Source: JAADHX01 sp964569385
Lineage (GTDB): Bacteria; Actinomycetota; Acidimicrobiia; Acidimicrobiales; Poriferisodalaceae
DNA: 64,000 nt
Direction of reading: 5' to 3'
Assembly (NCBI GenBank): GCA_964569385.1
Contig: CAZMUM010000005.1
Span: 1 to 64,000, forward strand
Below the pieces are notes generated by a model that did no database searches, was not told the DNA's origin, and saw nothing but the letters and a program-made list of their open reading frames with translations. Shown one piece after another: positions 27,606 to 35,934 of this stretch (the first letter of the stretch is position 1; each line of letters begins with the position of its first letter). The translations under genes and the position numbers were made by a program.

Positions 27606-28775
27606 CTAACGATCAGTGGGAGCGGCCAGCGGTATCTCCATTCGAACGACCGCCCCGCCCGAATCGCCATTGCGAGCAACGATTTCGCCACCGTGCACCT
27701 GAACGATCTTCTGCGCGATGGCCATACCCAGACCGGTCGAACCCATGCGGTCGCCGCGGTGGAACCGGTCGAAGAGGTGTTCGAGGGTGTGATCGGTAAA
27801 TCCCGGGCCGTCGTCGGACACGATGAGTACACCCCGTCGACCTTCAACTGTGGCTCCGACCGACACATTGTCGGCCCGGGCGCCAGCGTTGTTTACGATG
27901 GTGATTGCCGCTTGTCGCAACAAGTTGTAGTCGGCTTGGATCACAACTTGTTCGGCGATATCGGCCACTATCTCGGTGCCGTCGATCCGTACCGATGCCG
28001 CCACTTCCTCGACCAGGAAGTCGAGCCGCAAGGGCGACAATCGAGGCAATGCCTGACCCGCTTCGAGGCGTGCAAACTCGAGGAGTTCGTTCACGCCCGA
28101 CGACGCTCGGTCGGCAGCGGCTGCGATCTCGACCAGGGCGTTGCGGTAGTCGATGGCCTCGCGTGGTCTCGCCAATGATTGAGTAGCTGAGGCCTGAATC
28201 ACGGCCAGAGGTGTACGGAGCTCGTGAGCGGCATCGGCGATGAAGTCTCGTTGTTGGGCCAACACAACACGAGTGGGGCGAAGCGAGCGCCCGGCCACAA
28301 CCCAGCCTGCCGCAGTGACGGCCAGTACCGCGCCGATTCCGGCGAAAACGATGCGTAGCCGTAACGAGCTCGCGTCATCATCGAACGAAGCTAGTTCGAT
28401 GAACGCCACCACCGCGGCCTCGCCGTCTAGGGGGACAACAGCTCCTAGGTATCTTTCTTCCTGCTCGTGAATCGAGAACTGGTCGCCATACCAGAGCCCC
28501 TCGCGGGTGATCGTTTGTAGCGGCGGTTCGATCCAGGTCTCGCCAAAGGCCTCCTCGTACCCGACATCTTCATCGCTTATGGCCACAAACCAGGCGTTGG
28601 CCCCTGACCGGTCGAGCGCGGCCTCTTGGGCGTTGGCAAGGGCCTCGCGTTCGGCGCTGGCGTAGATGCTACTCCGACCGGCATCGTCGGCATAGTACGA
28701 CAATCCCGCTATGGCAACCGCAGACAGGATCCCGTAGACGAGGGTCAGACGGATTCGAATAGATCGAAGATTCAT
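27606..28775 (-). CDS. Sensor histidine kinase
   Basis: A 389-residue membrane kinase: TM1 at about residues 8-26, an extracytoplasmic sensor of about 100 residues, TM2 at about 140-160, then the DHp domain with the phospho-acceptor His in 'FIADAAHELRTPLAV' and a HATPase_c domain with N box 'AAITIVNNAG', G1 'SDDGPGFTDHTLEHLFDRFHRG' and G2 'GSTGLGMAIAQ'. No HAMP domain is evident. Starts three bases after the response-regulator stop, so the pair is one operon. The extracytoplasmic domain shows no recognisable ligand motif. Confidence 0.9.
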   Translation of the reverse strand: MNLRSIRIRLTLVYGILSAVAIAGLSYYADDAGRSSIYASAEREALANAQEAALDRSGANAWFVAISDEDVGYEEAFGETWIEPPLQTITREGLWYGDQFSIHEQEERYLGAVVPLDGEAAVVAFIELASFDDDASSLRLRIVFAGIGAVLAVTAAGWVVAGRSLRPTRVVLAQQRDFIADAAHELRTPLAVIQASATQSLARPREAIDYRNALVEIAAAADRASSGVNELLEFARLEAGQALPRLSPLRLDFLVEEVAASVRIDGTEIVADIAEQVVIQADYNLLRQAAITIVNNAGARADNVSVGATVEGRRGVLIVSDDGPGFTDHTLEHLFDRFHRGDRMGSTGLGMAIAQKIVQVHGGEIVARNGDSGGAVVRMEIPLAAPTDR

Positions 28776-28778
28776 CTG

Positions 28779-29447
28779 CTACCCGTTCAGCCTGTAGCCG
28801 ACACCGCGAACGGTCTCGATCACCCCGTCGGCGCCAGGCAACTCCAACTTACGGCGCAGGTTGGCGATGTGAACGTCGACCACGTTCGACAAGCCATCGT
28901 AATTGGCGTCCCATACGTGCTCGAGCAAAGTCGTGCGGGTGACTACCTGGCCACGGTGCACCATCAGATGATGTAGTAGCGAAAACTCCTTAGGAGTAAG
29001 CGGCACAGCTAACGCTCCGCGCCAAACGGTGTGGGCGGCGGGATCGAGAGTCACATCGCCAATCTCAAGAACTGGCGCAACAGCGGTGTCGGTGCGGCGT
29101 AGCAAGGCCCGCACCCGCGCCGACAGCTCCGGAAACTGGAACGGTTTGGTCAGATAGTCGTCAGCCCCGGCGTCGAGCCCGCTGACCTTGTCGGTCAGGG
29201 CATCCCTAGCGGTGAGCATCAACACCTTCGTGTGATTCTCCAGGGAGCGCAGCCGACGGCAGAACTCGGCTCCGTCGCCGTCTGGGAGGCCAAGGTCGAG
29301 AACTATCAGGTCGTAGTCGTCGACGAATACGGCCTCGTCGGCGTCGGCGAGAGTTCCGACCAGATCGACCGCGTGACCATCTTCGACCAAGCCGCGCCTG
29401 ACTACCTCACCAAGGGCGCGATCGTCCTCGACCACCAGCAATCTCAT
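28779..29447 (-). CDS. OmpR/PhoB-family response regulator
   Basis: 222 residues from the ATG at 29447 ('MRLLVVEDDRALGEVV'). The receiver domain has the acidic pocket in 'VVEDD', the phospho-acceptor Asp in 'LIVLDLGLPDGDG', and 'MLTARDA' and 'YLTKPF' (conserved Thr/Lys). The C-terminal winged helix reads 'LTPKEFSLLHHLMVHRGQVVTRTTLLEHVWD' and 'VDVHIANLRRKLE'. Operon with the kinase. A CATGAAG direct repeat upstream may be its own binding site. Confidence 0.92.
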   Translation of the reverse strand: MRLLVVEDDRALGEVVRRGLVEDGHAVDLVGTLADADEAVFVDDYDLIVLDLGLPDGDGAEFCRRLRSLENHTKVLMLTARDALTDKVSGLDAGADDYLTKPFQFPELSARVRALLRRTDTAVAPVLEIGDVTLDPAAHTVWRGALAVPLTPKEFSLLHHLMVHRGQVVTRTTLLEHVWDANYDGLSNVVDVHIANLRRKLELPGADGVIETVRGVGYRLNG

Positions 29448-29489
29448 AACCATCTTTCGTAGTGCACCCCTAGATGGTGCCATTTCCTA

Positions 29490-29507
29490 CATGAAGCGAC
29501 CATGAAG
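29490..29507. promoter_or_regulatory. Direct repeat CATGAAG x2, 11-bp spacing
   Basis: CATGAAG occurs at 29490-29496 and 29501-29507, one helical turn apart, 43-60 bp upstream of the response-regulator start. Head-to-tail 7-bp repeats with 11-bp spacing are the usual binding geometry of OmpR/PhoB regulators, so autoregulation is plausible. Chance occurrence cannot be excluded from one site. Confidence 0.4.
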
Positions 29508-29542
29508 TAGCCCGATCGGATGGAGACTTTAGGCGTCAAAGG

Positions 29543-29588
29543 TGATACATATCGATCTTGACATGTATCAATTTCGATATGTATCATC
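29543..29588 (+). promoter_or_regulatory. Nested inverted-repeat operator and promoter of the two-ATPase operon
   Basis: Perfect 13-bp arms TGATACATATCGA (29543-29555) and TCGATATGTATCA (29574-29586) flank a smaller near-palindrome, TTGACATGTATCAA (29558-29571), so the core TGATACAT/ATGTATCA occurs three times. The centre includes TTGACA (29558-29563), a perfect -35. TATCAT (29583-29588) is a possible -10 at 19-bp spacing. A start seven bases later falls on the ATG at 29595, which has no Shine-Dalgarno, suggesting a leaderless and tightly repressed transcript. Confidence 0.65.
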
Positions 29589-29594
29589 TTTGCT

Positions 29595-30767
29595 ATGGAC
29601 TTCTCAGACTGCGATCCCCAGGTTCGCGAACTAGAACTTGTGGTTGGAGGGGTTGTTTCACCATCATCGTTTGTCGGTCGGTTTCGCGAGTTGGAACTGA
29701 TCCAGAACGGCGTGACCACAGCAAACGGCGCGGTCCTCGTCGGCGATCGCAGGGTGGGCAAGACCTCCGTGATGGGAAAGCTGAAACACGAGTGGTCTCA
29801 AGCCGGTCACGAGGTTGTTTCGGTATCGGCACAGACCGAGGACCCTGATGTGTTTGCCGCAAATTTACAGAAAGCAATGGCACCAAGTAGTTGGTTCAAG
29901 AGTGAACGCAAGCGATGGACGCTAAACATCAAGGTCGGGGCCAAGGGAATCACTCTGGAGCGAACCGGTGGCCGAATGGGCAGCGGCCCAGACCCCGAGC
30001 CGGTCGACTTGCTCACTTGGGCAGCCGAAAACGTCGCTCCAAAGCGGCTCATCGTCATGATCGACGAGCTAACGGTGCTGCTCGGTGCCATGAGCGATCG
30101 GTCAGCTAGCGGCCGAGAGTTTCTGAATCATCTTCGGCGAGACCGTCAGGAGAACGACAATCTCTCTATCGTCCTGGCGGGCTCAATCGGACTGCACCAC
30201 GTGGTTCCGTTAGGGATGGGTTTAACGAACGATTTACACAAAATTGTGGTCGGCCCGCTCGCTTCTTGTGAAGCTCTCGAGCTCGCTACGGGTTTACTCG
30301 CTGGTATTGGCTTGGAAGGTGCGGATCGACGCGTCGCTGAGCACATCACCATCGCAGCGGATGCAATTCCGTTCTATGTCCATTGGCTAGTCCAGCAACT
30401 CCAACTCGACGGTGACTTGTCCAAGTCGCCAGAAATAAGACTCAGAGAAGCGATCAACGATCCCCTCGATCCGCTCGATTTTCGCCACTACCGCAACCGG
30501 CTTCCCGGCTACTACGGCGATCGGGCCCGTCTCGCCGAACTGATCCTAAACCACCTATCGGTCAGCGGCCCTATGTCGCCCAAAGCGTTGCTCAGGGCCT
30601 TGGATGCCGAAACCATCGAGCCCCGGCCAACGCACACAGACGTTACGCAGATCCTTGAGAAACTTGAGCTAGACAACTACCTCAAGCGCGATGTTGCTGG
30701 TGCGAACCAATTTGCCAACGAGCTGCTAGCGATGGCGTGGCGCATCATACAGAGGCTCGAAGAGTGA
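29595..30767 (+). CDS. P-loop (AAA+/STAND-like) ATPase with C-terminal winged-helix-like region
   Basis: 390 residues. 'SFVGRFREL' (about residues 25-33) opens an archaeal-ATPase/AAA_16-like NTPase domain; Walker A is 'GDRRVGKTS' (50-58) and Walker B 'LIVMIDEL' (152-159), with 'NLSIVLAGSIGL' as a sensor-1-like strand. The last 90 residues ('LAELILNHLSVSGPMSPKALLRAL...') look like a winged helix. No nuclease, TIR, protease or membrane effector domain is visible. Leaderless-looking start at 29595. Its stop overlaps the GTG of the second ATPase, so the two products are made together. Function unknown; defence, signalling or regulation are all possible. Confidence 0.7.
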   Translation: MDFSDCDPQVRELELVVGGVVSPSSFVGRFRELELIQNGVTTANGAVLVGDRRVGKTSVMGKLKHEWSQAGHEVVSVSAQTEDPDVFAANLQKAMAPSSWFKSERKRWTLNIKVGAKGITLERTGGRMGSGPDPEPVDLLTWAAENVAPKRLIVMIDELTVLLGAMSDRSASGREFLNHLRRDRQENDNLSIVLAGSIGLHHVVPLGMGLTNDLHKIVVGPLASCEALELATGLLAGIGLEGADRRVAEHITIAADAIPFYVHWLVQQLQLDGDLSKSPEIRLREAINDPLDPLDFRHYRNRLPGYYGDRARLAELILNHLSVSGPMSPKALLRALDAETIEPRPTHTDVTQILEKLELDNYLKRDVAGANQFANELLAMAWRIIQRLEE

Positions 30768-33037
30768 CCGGCACCCCTCGGGCCTACACGCCCTCTCGCG
30801 AAGACCCCGAAGTGTTGGACCGAAGAACTGCCGGTCGTGCGACGGTTTTGGAATCGCTCGATCGCGTTCTCCGTGCAGGGGCACTGACCCAGAACAGGCC
30901 ACATATTCTCATCGTCGGGCCAAGGGGCGCCGGAAAGAGTCATGTTATTGAGGTTGCGTTGCATCGAATGCGCCAAGATCCCGCCGTCGCCGATCAGCTA
31001 CGCATAGCGCGCCTTCCAGAAGATGCGCTCGGCATCTCTTCGGCGGGAGACATCTTGCTCGAGGTAGTAAGAAGCCTCGACGCTGCAGAAGTAGTCAATA
31101 AACGCGCAGTCATAGCACGACGCAACAACTCATTGGTTGAGCTTCAGACGATCGTTCAGGATCTACTAGGAGACGGCACCCTCGTCTTAGTCATCGAAAA
31201 CTTCGACCGAATCATGTCGGTAATCGGCCTTGCGGGTCAGCACGAGCTGCGGGCGTGGGTCGAACAGTCGGCAGAGGTCATGGTCCTGGCGAGCGCCCCG
31301 CTGTTGTTCCATGCGGTCCAAAATCGGAATGCACCGTGGTTCGGTTCGTTTGAGGTGGTGCATCTTCATCCCCTCAAACTCGAAGAAGGCATCGACCTTG
31401 TTGCGAATCTGGCAGGAGAGAGCGCTAACGACTCGCTTGCGGAGTTCGTGCGCACTCAGCGAGGGCGTGATCGTCTTGCCGTAGTTCATCACCTAGCGGG
31501 AGGTTCTCCTCGGATCTGGACGATCTTCGCTGGATGTCTGCAACTCGATCAACTCGACGACCTCGTACCAGCCGTCGAAACCCTGTTGGAAAACCTCGTA
31601 CCGTACTACCAGCACCGAATGTGGGAGTTAGCGCCGACCGAGCAAAAGATACTCGACACACTCGCCCGCGGCGCTTCTTCCGCCACCGTGAAAGATGTCG
31701 CCGACGCCGCGGGAGTGCAGCGCGACACCACTGCTAGTTCCTTACAAAGACTCGCCGAGGCCGGTTGGGTACGAAACCGCAAGGCGGTAGGTACCGACCA
31801 GCGTCAGACCTGGTATGAAGTTGCAGAGCCCCTTCTTCGACATCATCTTCAGTATCGCGACACGCACGAAAGCGAATTGGCACTCATCGTCGAGCTGCTA
31901 CAGGTTTGGTTTGATCGTCCTGAACGGCAGAAACGCTTTCTCGAAGGCCAGCCAAAATCTACGAAGGAGACATATTTGGCCTCAACACTCACCACAGATC
32001 CAGAACGGCGCATCGATGACGCCTACGCACAGCGCAACATCAACAACTTGGAGCGCGAGGCCCGTCTGTGGACTCTCGGCCACACGCGAGAGTCGATCGG
32101 CTCAGTTTCTCTAGGCAGACTCATTCTGAGCTTGATCGAAGAGCTGCCGCTCGGAGCAGACACCGCGGCGAGACAGCGTCTCGTCGGCGAATCTCTTCGG
32201 AATAGGGCGTTGCCGCCAGGAGATCCGGCGAGATTCTCCTTGCGCTTGATGGCTATTTGTTGGGACGGAACCGATGACCCAGCCTTAGCAGCAAACGCTC
32301 TGCGTGAATTGCTAGATGAGGATTTACCATCGTTCACAGCCAACGCCACGGGTGACGAACTTGCATTCTGGCTAACCGAGTCCGGTGATATCGAAGGCGC
32401 TTTTGACACATTCGCAGTCCTCATTGCCGAGAGAACGTCCTCACTCGGTGCCGCCCACCCGCGCACACTCTCCAGCCGCCATAGCTGCGCGGGTTTGAGA
32501 GGTCAGGCAGGAGACTTCAAGACAGCGATCTCCGAGTACGACGCTCTTATCGCTGACGCAAGAGAAACACTTGGTCCAACGCACCCCCATACGCTCACCA
32601 GCCGCCACAATCGCGCCTATTGGCTTGGCAGGGCTGGAGAGATCGCCTCCGCAACCTCCGAGCTCAGAATCCTCGTCCCAGACCGCATCGAGACCCTAGG
32701 TGCCGTCCACAGCGATACGCTCGCGAGTCGCCTACAACTCGCCAACCTGCTAGACCGAGCCGGTGACAGCAAGACAGCTCTAGAGGAGCTCCGTAGTGTC
32801 ATCGATGACCTCGAAGCGAATCACGATACGAGCGAGCAGATTGCGCCGTTGCTAGCGGCGGGGCAGATTGTCGTCCGAGGCCGGATGCTCCATACGTCTC
32901 AGGATCGACCGAACGGCCTTGATTCACTCAGCTTGCTCAAACTCGTCGCCATGCAGGGTGATGCATCAGCGTTTGCTGCGTTGCCAATCGAAGTGCGCGG
33001 CGTCCTACAGTCACCGTCACCAGTTCTAGGTACGTAA
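30764..33037 (+). CDS. STAND-like ATPase with winged helix and C-terminal TPR repeats
   Basis: 757 residues from the GTG at 30764, overlapping the upstream stop (GTGA). Walker A 'GPRGAGKS' is at 52-59; the Walker B strand reads 'LVLVIENFD' (140-148), with Glu where Asp is usual. A winged-helix region follows near residues 290-360 ('LAPTEQKILDTLA', 'DVADAAGVQRDTTASSLQRLAEAGWV'), then a helical section. Three clear TPR-like units of 42 residues ('ETLGPTHPHTLTSR' and variants) plus a partial fourth lie at about 545-690, of the kinesin-light-chain/TPR_12 type. STAND proteins use such repeats as sensors. No effector domain is evident. Codon use is slightly more AT-rich than the neighbours, hinting at transfer. 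Confidence 0.7.
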   Translation: MTGTPRAYTPSREDPEVLDRRTAGRATVLESLDRVLRAGALTQNRPHILIVGPRGAGKSHVIEVALHRMRQDPAVADQLRIARLPEDALGISSAGDILLEVVRSLDAAEVVNKRAVIARRNNSLVELQTIVQDLLGDGTLVLVIENFDRIMSVIGLAGQHELRAWVEQSAEVMVLASAPLLFHAVQNRNAPWFGSFEVVHLHPLKLEEGIDLVANLAGESANDSLAEFVRTQRGRDRLAVVHHLAGGSPRIWTIFAGCLQLDQLDDLVPAVETLLENLVPYYQHRMWELAPTEQKILDTLARGASSATVKDVADAAGVQRDTTASSLQRLAEAGWVRNRKAVGTDQRQTWYEVAEPLLRHHLQYRDTHESELALIVELLQVWFDRPERQKRFLEGQPKSTKETYLASTLTTDPERRIDDAYAQRNINNLEREARLWTLGHTRESIGSVSLGRLILSLIEELPLGADTAARQRLVGESLRNRALPPGDPARFSLRLMAICWDGTDDPALAANALRELLDEDLPSFTANATGDELAFWLTESGDIEGAFDTFAVLIAERTSSLGAAHPRTLSSRHSCAGLRGQAGDFKTAISEYDALIADARETLGPTHPHTLTSRHNRAYWLGRAGEIASATSELRILVPDRIETLGAVHSDTLASRLQLANLLDRAGDSKTALEELRSVIDDLEANHDTSEQIAPLLAAGQIVVRGRMLHTSQDRPNGLDSLSLLKLVAMQGDASAFAALPIEVRGVLQSPSPVLGT

Positions 33038-33343
33038 GTCCGGATCCAGGCTTCACGATCCAGGCCTTCACCCTCAACAGACCCAACACCAGGTGCGGCA
33101 GCACCGGCACCTTGCTGCGAGGCAGGTGATATCACCCAGGCACTCCCCTGGTACTGCAACATCGTCCGTGGCCCTCGCAGCGCTGTCGGCGGCGTGCCAC
33201 TCAGCGACGTGACCATGCTGGCCCAGGCCAACGGATTCCAAGACCGGGCAATCAGCCTGTTGCAACTTTCTGAACTGGCCCGCTTCTCGGCCATGCCTCG
33301 GCGTTCGCAGTCACTCACAGACTCAGGAACTCAGCCGATCTAA
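33038..33343 (+). other. Open frame without a start codon, in frame after the ATPase stop
   Basis: The 101 codons after the TAA at 33035-33037 stay open in the same frame to a TAA at 33341. The translation looks protein-like in its second half ('LSDVTMLAQANGFQDRAISL', 'LSELARFSAMPRRSQ'), but no ATG/GTG/TTG start with a Shine-Dalgarno is present before codon 58. It could be a decayed 3' end of another gene, a readthrough extension of the TPR protein, or chance. The next gene starts six bases later. Confidence 0.35.
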
Positions 33344-33348
33344 AAGGT

Positions 33349-34587
33349 GTGAGCCGTCCAGCCGTTCCGAGGCGAATTCTGCAGTACCTACTGCTGCTTG
33401 CGGCATGTGGTGCGATCGTCACCTTCGTGGTTGCTGGACTACTTGAGTCTGAGTCTGGAGCGTCTACCAGCGCCGAACCGGTTAGTACGACATCGACTTC
33501 CACCCCCACGGCAAGCACCGGGGCGCCGCTAGCCCCTGCTCCAGTAGGCGGGGGTACCGAGTCAAGGTCCATCAGAGAACGCCTGCTTCCACCAGCTAAG
33601 GCTGCGTCCAGCGGTGCTAAATCAACCACCACCATCCAGCCGGAGACGTCCACCGACGATGCTGCCTCGCCTGTTGCGTCCCCTACTACGACTGGCCCAG
33701 GACCAACAACCACCACGATTTCGGTACAGGTGCCCGCATCAACTACGTCGGCACCGGGGCCACCCGGTGGAGCTGCTGGCAACCTAACCGCTCCGATTCC
33801 GCCAGCGTCGCGATTCGTGGCTGGCGACGTGGCCGCGCTGTTTGCCACAGGCGGTGGCGACGATCCGGTCGGAACAGCTCGTGAGATTCTGCGCCGGTCC
33901 GGCCCGTTAGCGGCCCAGTTCGCCGATGATCCGATCGTGATCGACAAGCTAGGCGCGGCACTCGATGGTGCTCTCCTTGTCGGCGCTTCCGACTTCGCCA
34001 ACCGGATTCTGCCAGCCATCAACGCCGCTACCGACGCCATCGCCAGCGAACAAGCCGACGACGGTACCGGGCTGTGTCTAATTGTTGGCCCTGGATACAG
34101 CTGTGTTCAGGTCGCAGCTCTCAACCACACCTTCAGTGCCCTGCCCCACCGACCCCGCTTGGACACCATCGTCGATGCCTACGGCTCGGCTTCAGCGGCG
34201 TCACGAATCTCCGACATCGCCGATCTCCACTTCACCGGAAACGCCTGGTCGCTGATGCGCGAGGCTCACTCGGCGGTGTTGACGGCCGAGCTGCGAAACG
34301 CCTGGATTAACGCTGGCATCGCCGTCGCTCCAAACACCGAAGAGCTCACAGCTAACGCCGTGTTCCTCATTGCCTACCTAGACGCCGCTCGTCTTGCGCG
34401 AGTCGAAACGTGGAACCAACTCATGGCCGATGGCGTGGGTGTGGGCATCGCGACAACTTGGAATCAGCTTGTAGCGGCGTACGCCACGACCGATCCAGCA
34501 TTGTGGAACATCGCCTTCCTTGCCGACGCCACCTCGATCGTCGAGCTAACCGGCGCCACCGCCGGACTCACCCGCCCCCCACTCTAG
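33349..34587 (+). CDS. Membrane-anchored protein with Ser/Thr/Pro-rich stalk, hypothetical
   Basis: A 412-residue protein: N-terminal helix at about residues 10-30 ('ILQYLLLLAACGAIVTFVVAG'-like, in pieces), then a low-complexity stalk to about residue 150 rich in Ser, Thr, Pro and Ala, then a helical C-terminal domain of about 250 residues. Two related short segments, 'ETWNQLMADG' and 'TTWNQLVAAY', lie 24 residues apart. Two Cys residues (in 'GLCLIVGPGYSCVQV') could form a disulfide outside the cell. GTG start at 33349 has AAAAGG too close; a downstream start is possible. Family not recognised. Confidence 0.6.
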   Translation: MSRPAVPRRILQYLLLLAACGAIVTFVVAGLLESESGASTSAEPVSTTSTSTPTASTGAPLAPAPVGGGTESRSIRERLLPPAKAASSGAKSTTTIQPETSTDDAASPVASPTTTGPGPTTTTISVQVPASTTSAPGPPGGAAGNLTAPIPPASRFVAGDVAALFATGGGDDPVGTAREILRRSGPLAAQFADDPIVIDKLGAALDGALLVGASDFANRILPAINAATDAIASEQADDGTGLCLIVGPGYSCVQVAALNHTFSALPHRPRLDTIVDAYGSASAASRISDIADLHFTGNAWSLMREAHSAVLTAELRNAWINAGIAVAPNTEELTANAVFLIAYLDAARLARVETWNQLMADGVGVGIATTWNQLVAAYATTDPALWNIAFLADATSIVELTGATAGLTRPPL

Positions 34588-34618
34588 CCAGGTCGGCCCT
34601 GCCGAACCCGCCAGACCA

Positions 34619-34742
34619 ACGCGTCACCGGGAAACGACAACCGGCGACCACATGCCGGTGACAGGACAGGTCTTAGACCTACGCGTCACCGGGAAACGGC
34701 TGCGGGCGACCACATGCCGGTGACAGAACAGGGTTTTGGGGT
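34619..34742. repeat. Two 62-bp tandem units, each with an 8-bp inverted repeat
   Basis: Units start at 34619 and 34681, each beginning ACGCGTCACCGGGAAACG. Within each, GTCACCGG (34623-34630; 34685-34692) is matched by CCGGTGAC (34655-34662; 34717-34724). A decayed third copy ending CGGTGACAGAAGAGG precedes the ilvC stop. They lie between convergent genes, so they may act as bidirectional transcript-end hairpins or be a REP-like family. Confidence 0.75.
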
Positions 34743-34812
34743 TATCGCTCGAACAGAGTGAGAGTGAAACCCCGGTAAGCGGCCGAAGGCCGCGACGGTG
34801 ACAGAAGAGGTT

Positions 34813-35856
34813 TTAGGGAGCGGTGGTGACGTCGCCGCCTGAGGTGGCGGTGATGTCGGCTTTGCCTTGGGTGATCCAGGGCATCATGGCTCGTAGTTCC
34901 TTGCCGACGGCTTCGATGGGGTGGTCCATTCCTTCTTGGCGCATGCGAAGGTAGTTGGGCCGACCGTTGCGATTCTCTTCGATCCATTCTTTGGCGAACG
35001 TGCCGTCCTGAATCTCGGTAAGAATCTTCTTCATCTCGGCGCGAGTCTCATCGGTGATGATGCGCTTGCCGCGTGACAGGTCGCCGTATTCGGCGGTGTC
35101 TGAAATCGAGAACCGCATTCCGGCAATCCCAGCCTCATAAATGAAGTCGACGATGAGCTTCACCTCATGCAGGGTCTCAAAATAGGCAGACTCTGCCTGG
35201 TACCCGGCCTCGACCAGAGTGTCGTAACCGGCCCTAATGAGCTCGGTGAGGCCGCCACAAAGGACCACCTGTTCGCCGAACAGATCGGTTTCGGTTTCTT
35301 CGGCGAATGTGGTTTCGAGAACACCGCCTCTGGTGCCGCCGATACCTTTGGCGTACGCGAGCCCCAATGCATGAGCATTTCCGGTGGCGTCTTGGTGAAC
35401 AGCGATCAGGGCGGGCACCCCGCCGCCTTCGGCGTATGTGCGTCGTACGTTGTGACCTGGGCCCTTGGGGGCGATCATGATGACGTTGACGTCGTCGGGC
35501 GGGTCGATCTGGTCGAAGTGGATGTTGAATCCGTGCGAGAACGCCAGAGTCTTTCCGGCCGACAAGTTGCCTGCGATAGATTCGGTGTAAATGCGGCCCT
35601 GCTCGGTATCTGGCAGCGCCATCATGATGATGTCGGCGGCCGTTGTCGCGTCGGCTACCGACATGACTTGAAGGCCCTCAGACTCGGCCTTGGCTTTCGA
35701 GGACGACCCCTCCCGCAAGCCGACAACTACCTGTACGCCGCTGTCGCGCAAGTTGAGAGCATGAGCGTGACCCTGTGAGCCGTAGCCCAAAACCGCGACG
35801 GTCTTGTCGGCCAAGAGGCCGAGGTCTGCGTCGTCGTCGTAGTAAATGGTTGCCAC
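34813..35856 (-). CDS. ilvC: Ketol-acid reductoisomerase, class I
   Basis: NADPH-dependent alkyl shift and reduction of acetolactate or acetohydroxybutyrate, the second common step of Val/Ile synthesis. 347 residues, the short class I form. '[19 protein letters not shown]' is the nucleotide site; '[13 protein letters not shown]' contains the active-site Lys; 'GDLSRGKRI' and the acidic metal ligands lie in the knotted C-terminal domain ('[16 protein letters not shown]'). Third gene of ilvBNC, 78 bp after ilvN. Confidence 0.95.
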   Translation of the reverse strand: MATIYYDDDADLGLLADKTVAVLGYGSQGHAHALNLRDSGVQVVVGLREGSSSKAKAESEGLQVMSVADATTAADIIMMALPDTEQGRIYTESIAGNLSAGKTLAFSHGFNIHFDQIDPPDDVNVIMIAPKGPGHNVRRTYAEGGGVPALIAVHQDATGNAHALGLAYAKGIGGTRGGVLETTFAEETETDLFGEQVVLCGGLTELIRAGYDTLVEAGYQAESAYFETLHEVKLIVDFIYEAGIAGMRFSISDTAEYGDLSRGKRIITDETRAEMKKILTEIQDGTFAKEWIEENRNGRPNYLRMRQEGMDHPIEAVGKELRAMMPWITQGKADITATSGGDVTTAP

Positions 35857-35934
35857 TGTTGTTTCCTTGTTTGCTATGGGGTGGGAATCTGAGTTCGCGA
35901 GCTTGGAGTCGCTAAGTCGAGAACGGTAAGTCTG

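Noticed and set aside
33315..34040. 241-codon minus-strand frame opposite the stalked surface protein
   Set aside because: Its low-complexity composition mirrors the Ser/Thr/Pro stalk on the other strand; no start signal or domain.
34619..34742. CRISPR-like array
   Set aside because: Only two to three units with no unique spacers between identical short repeats; the unit is 62 bp with an internal palindrome, and no cas gene is near.
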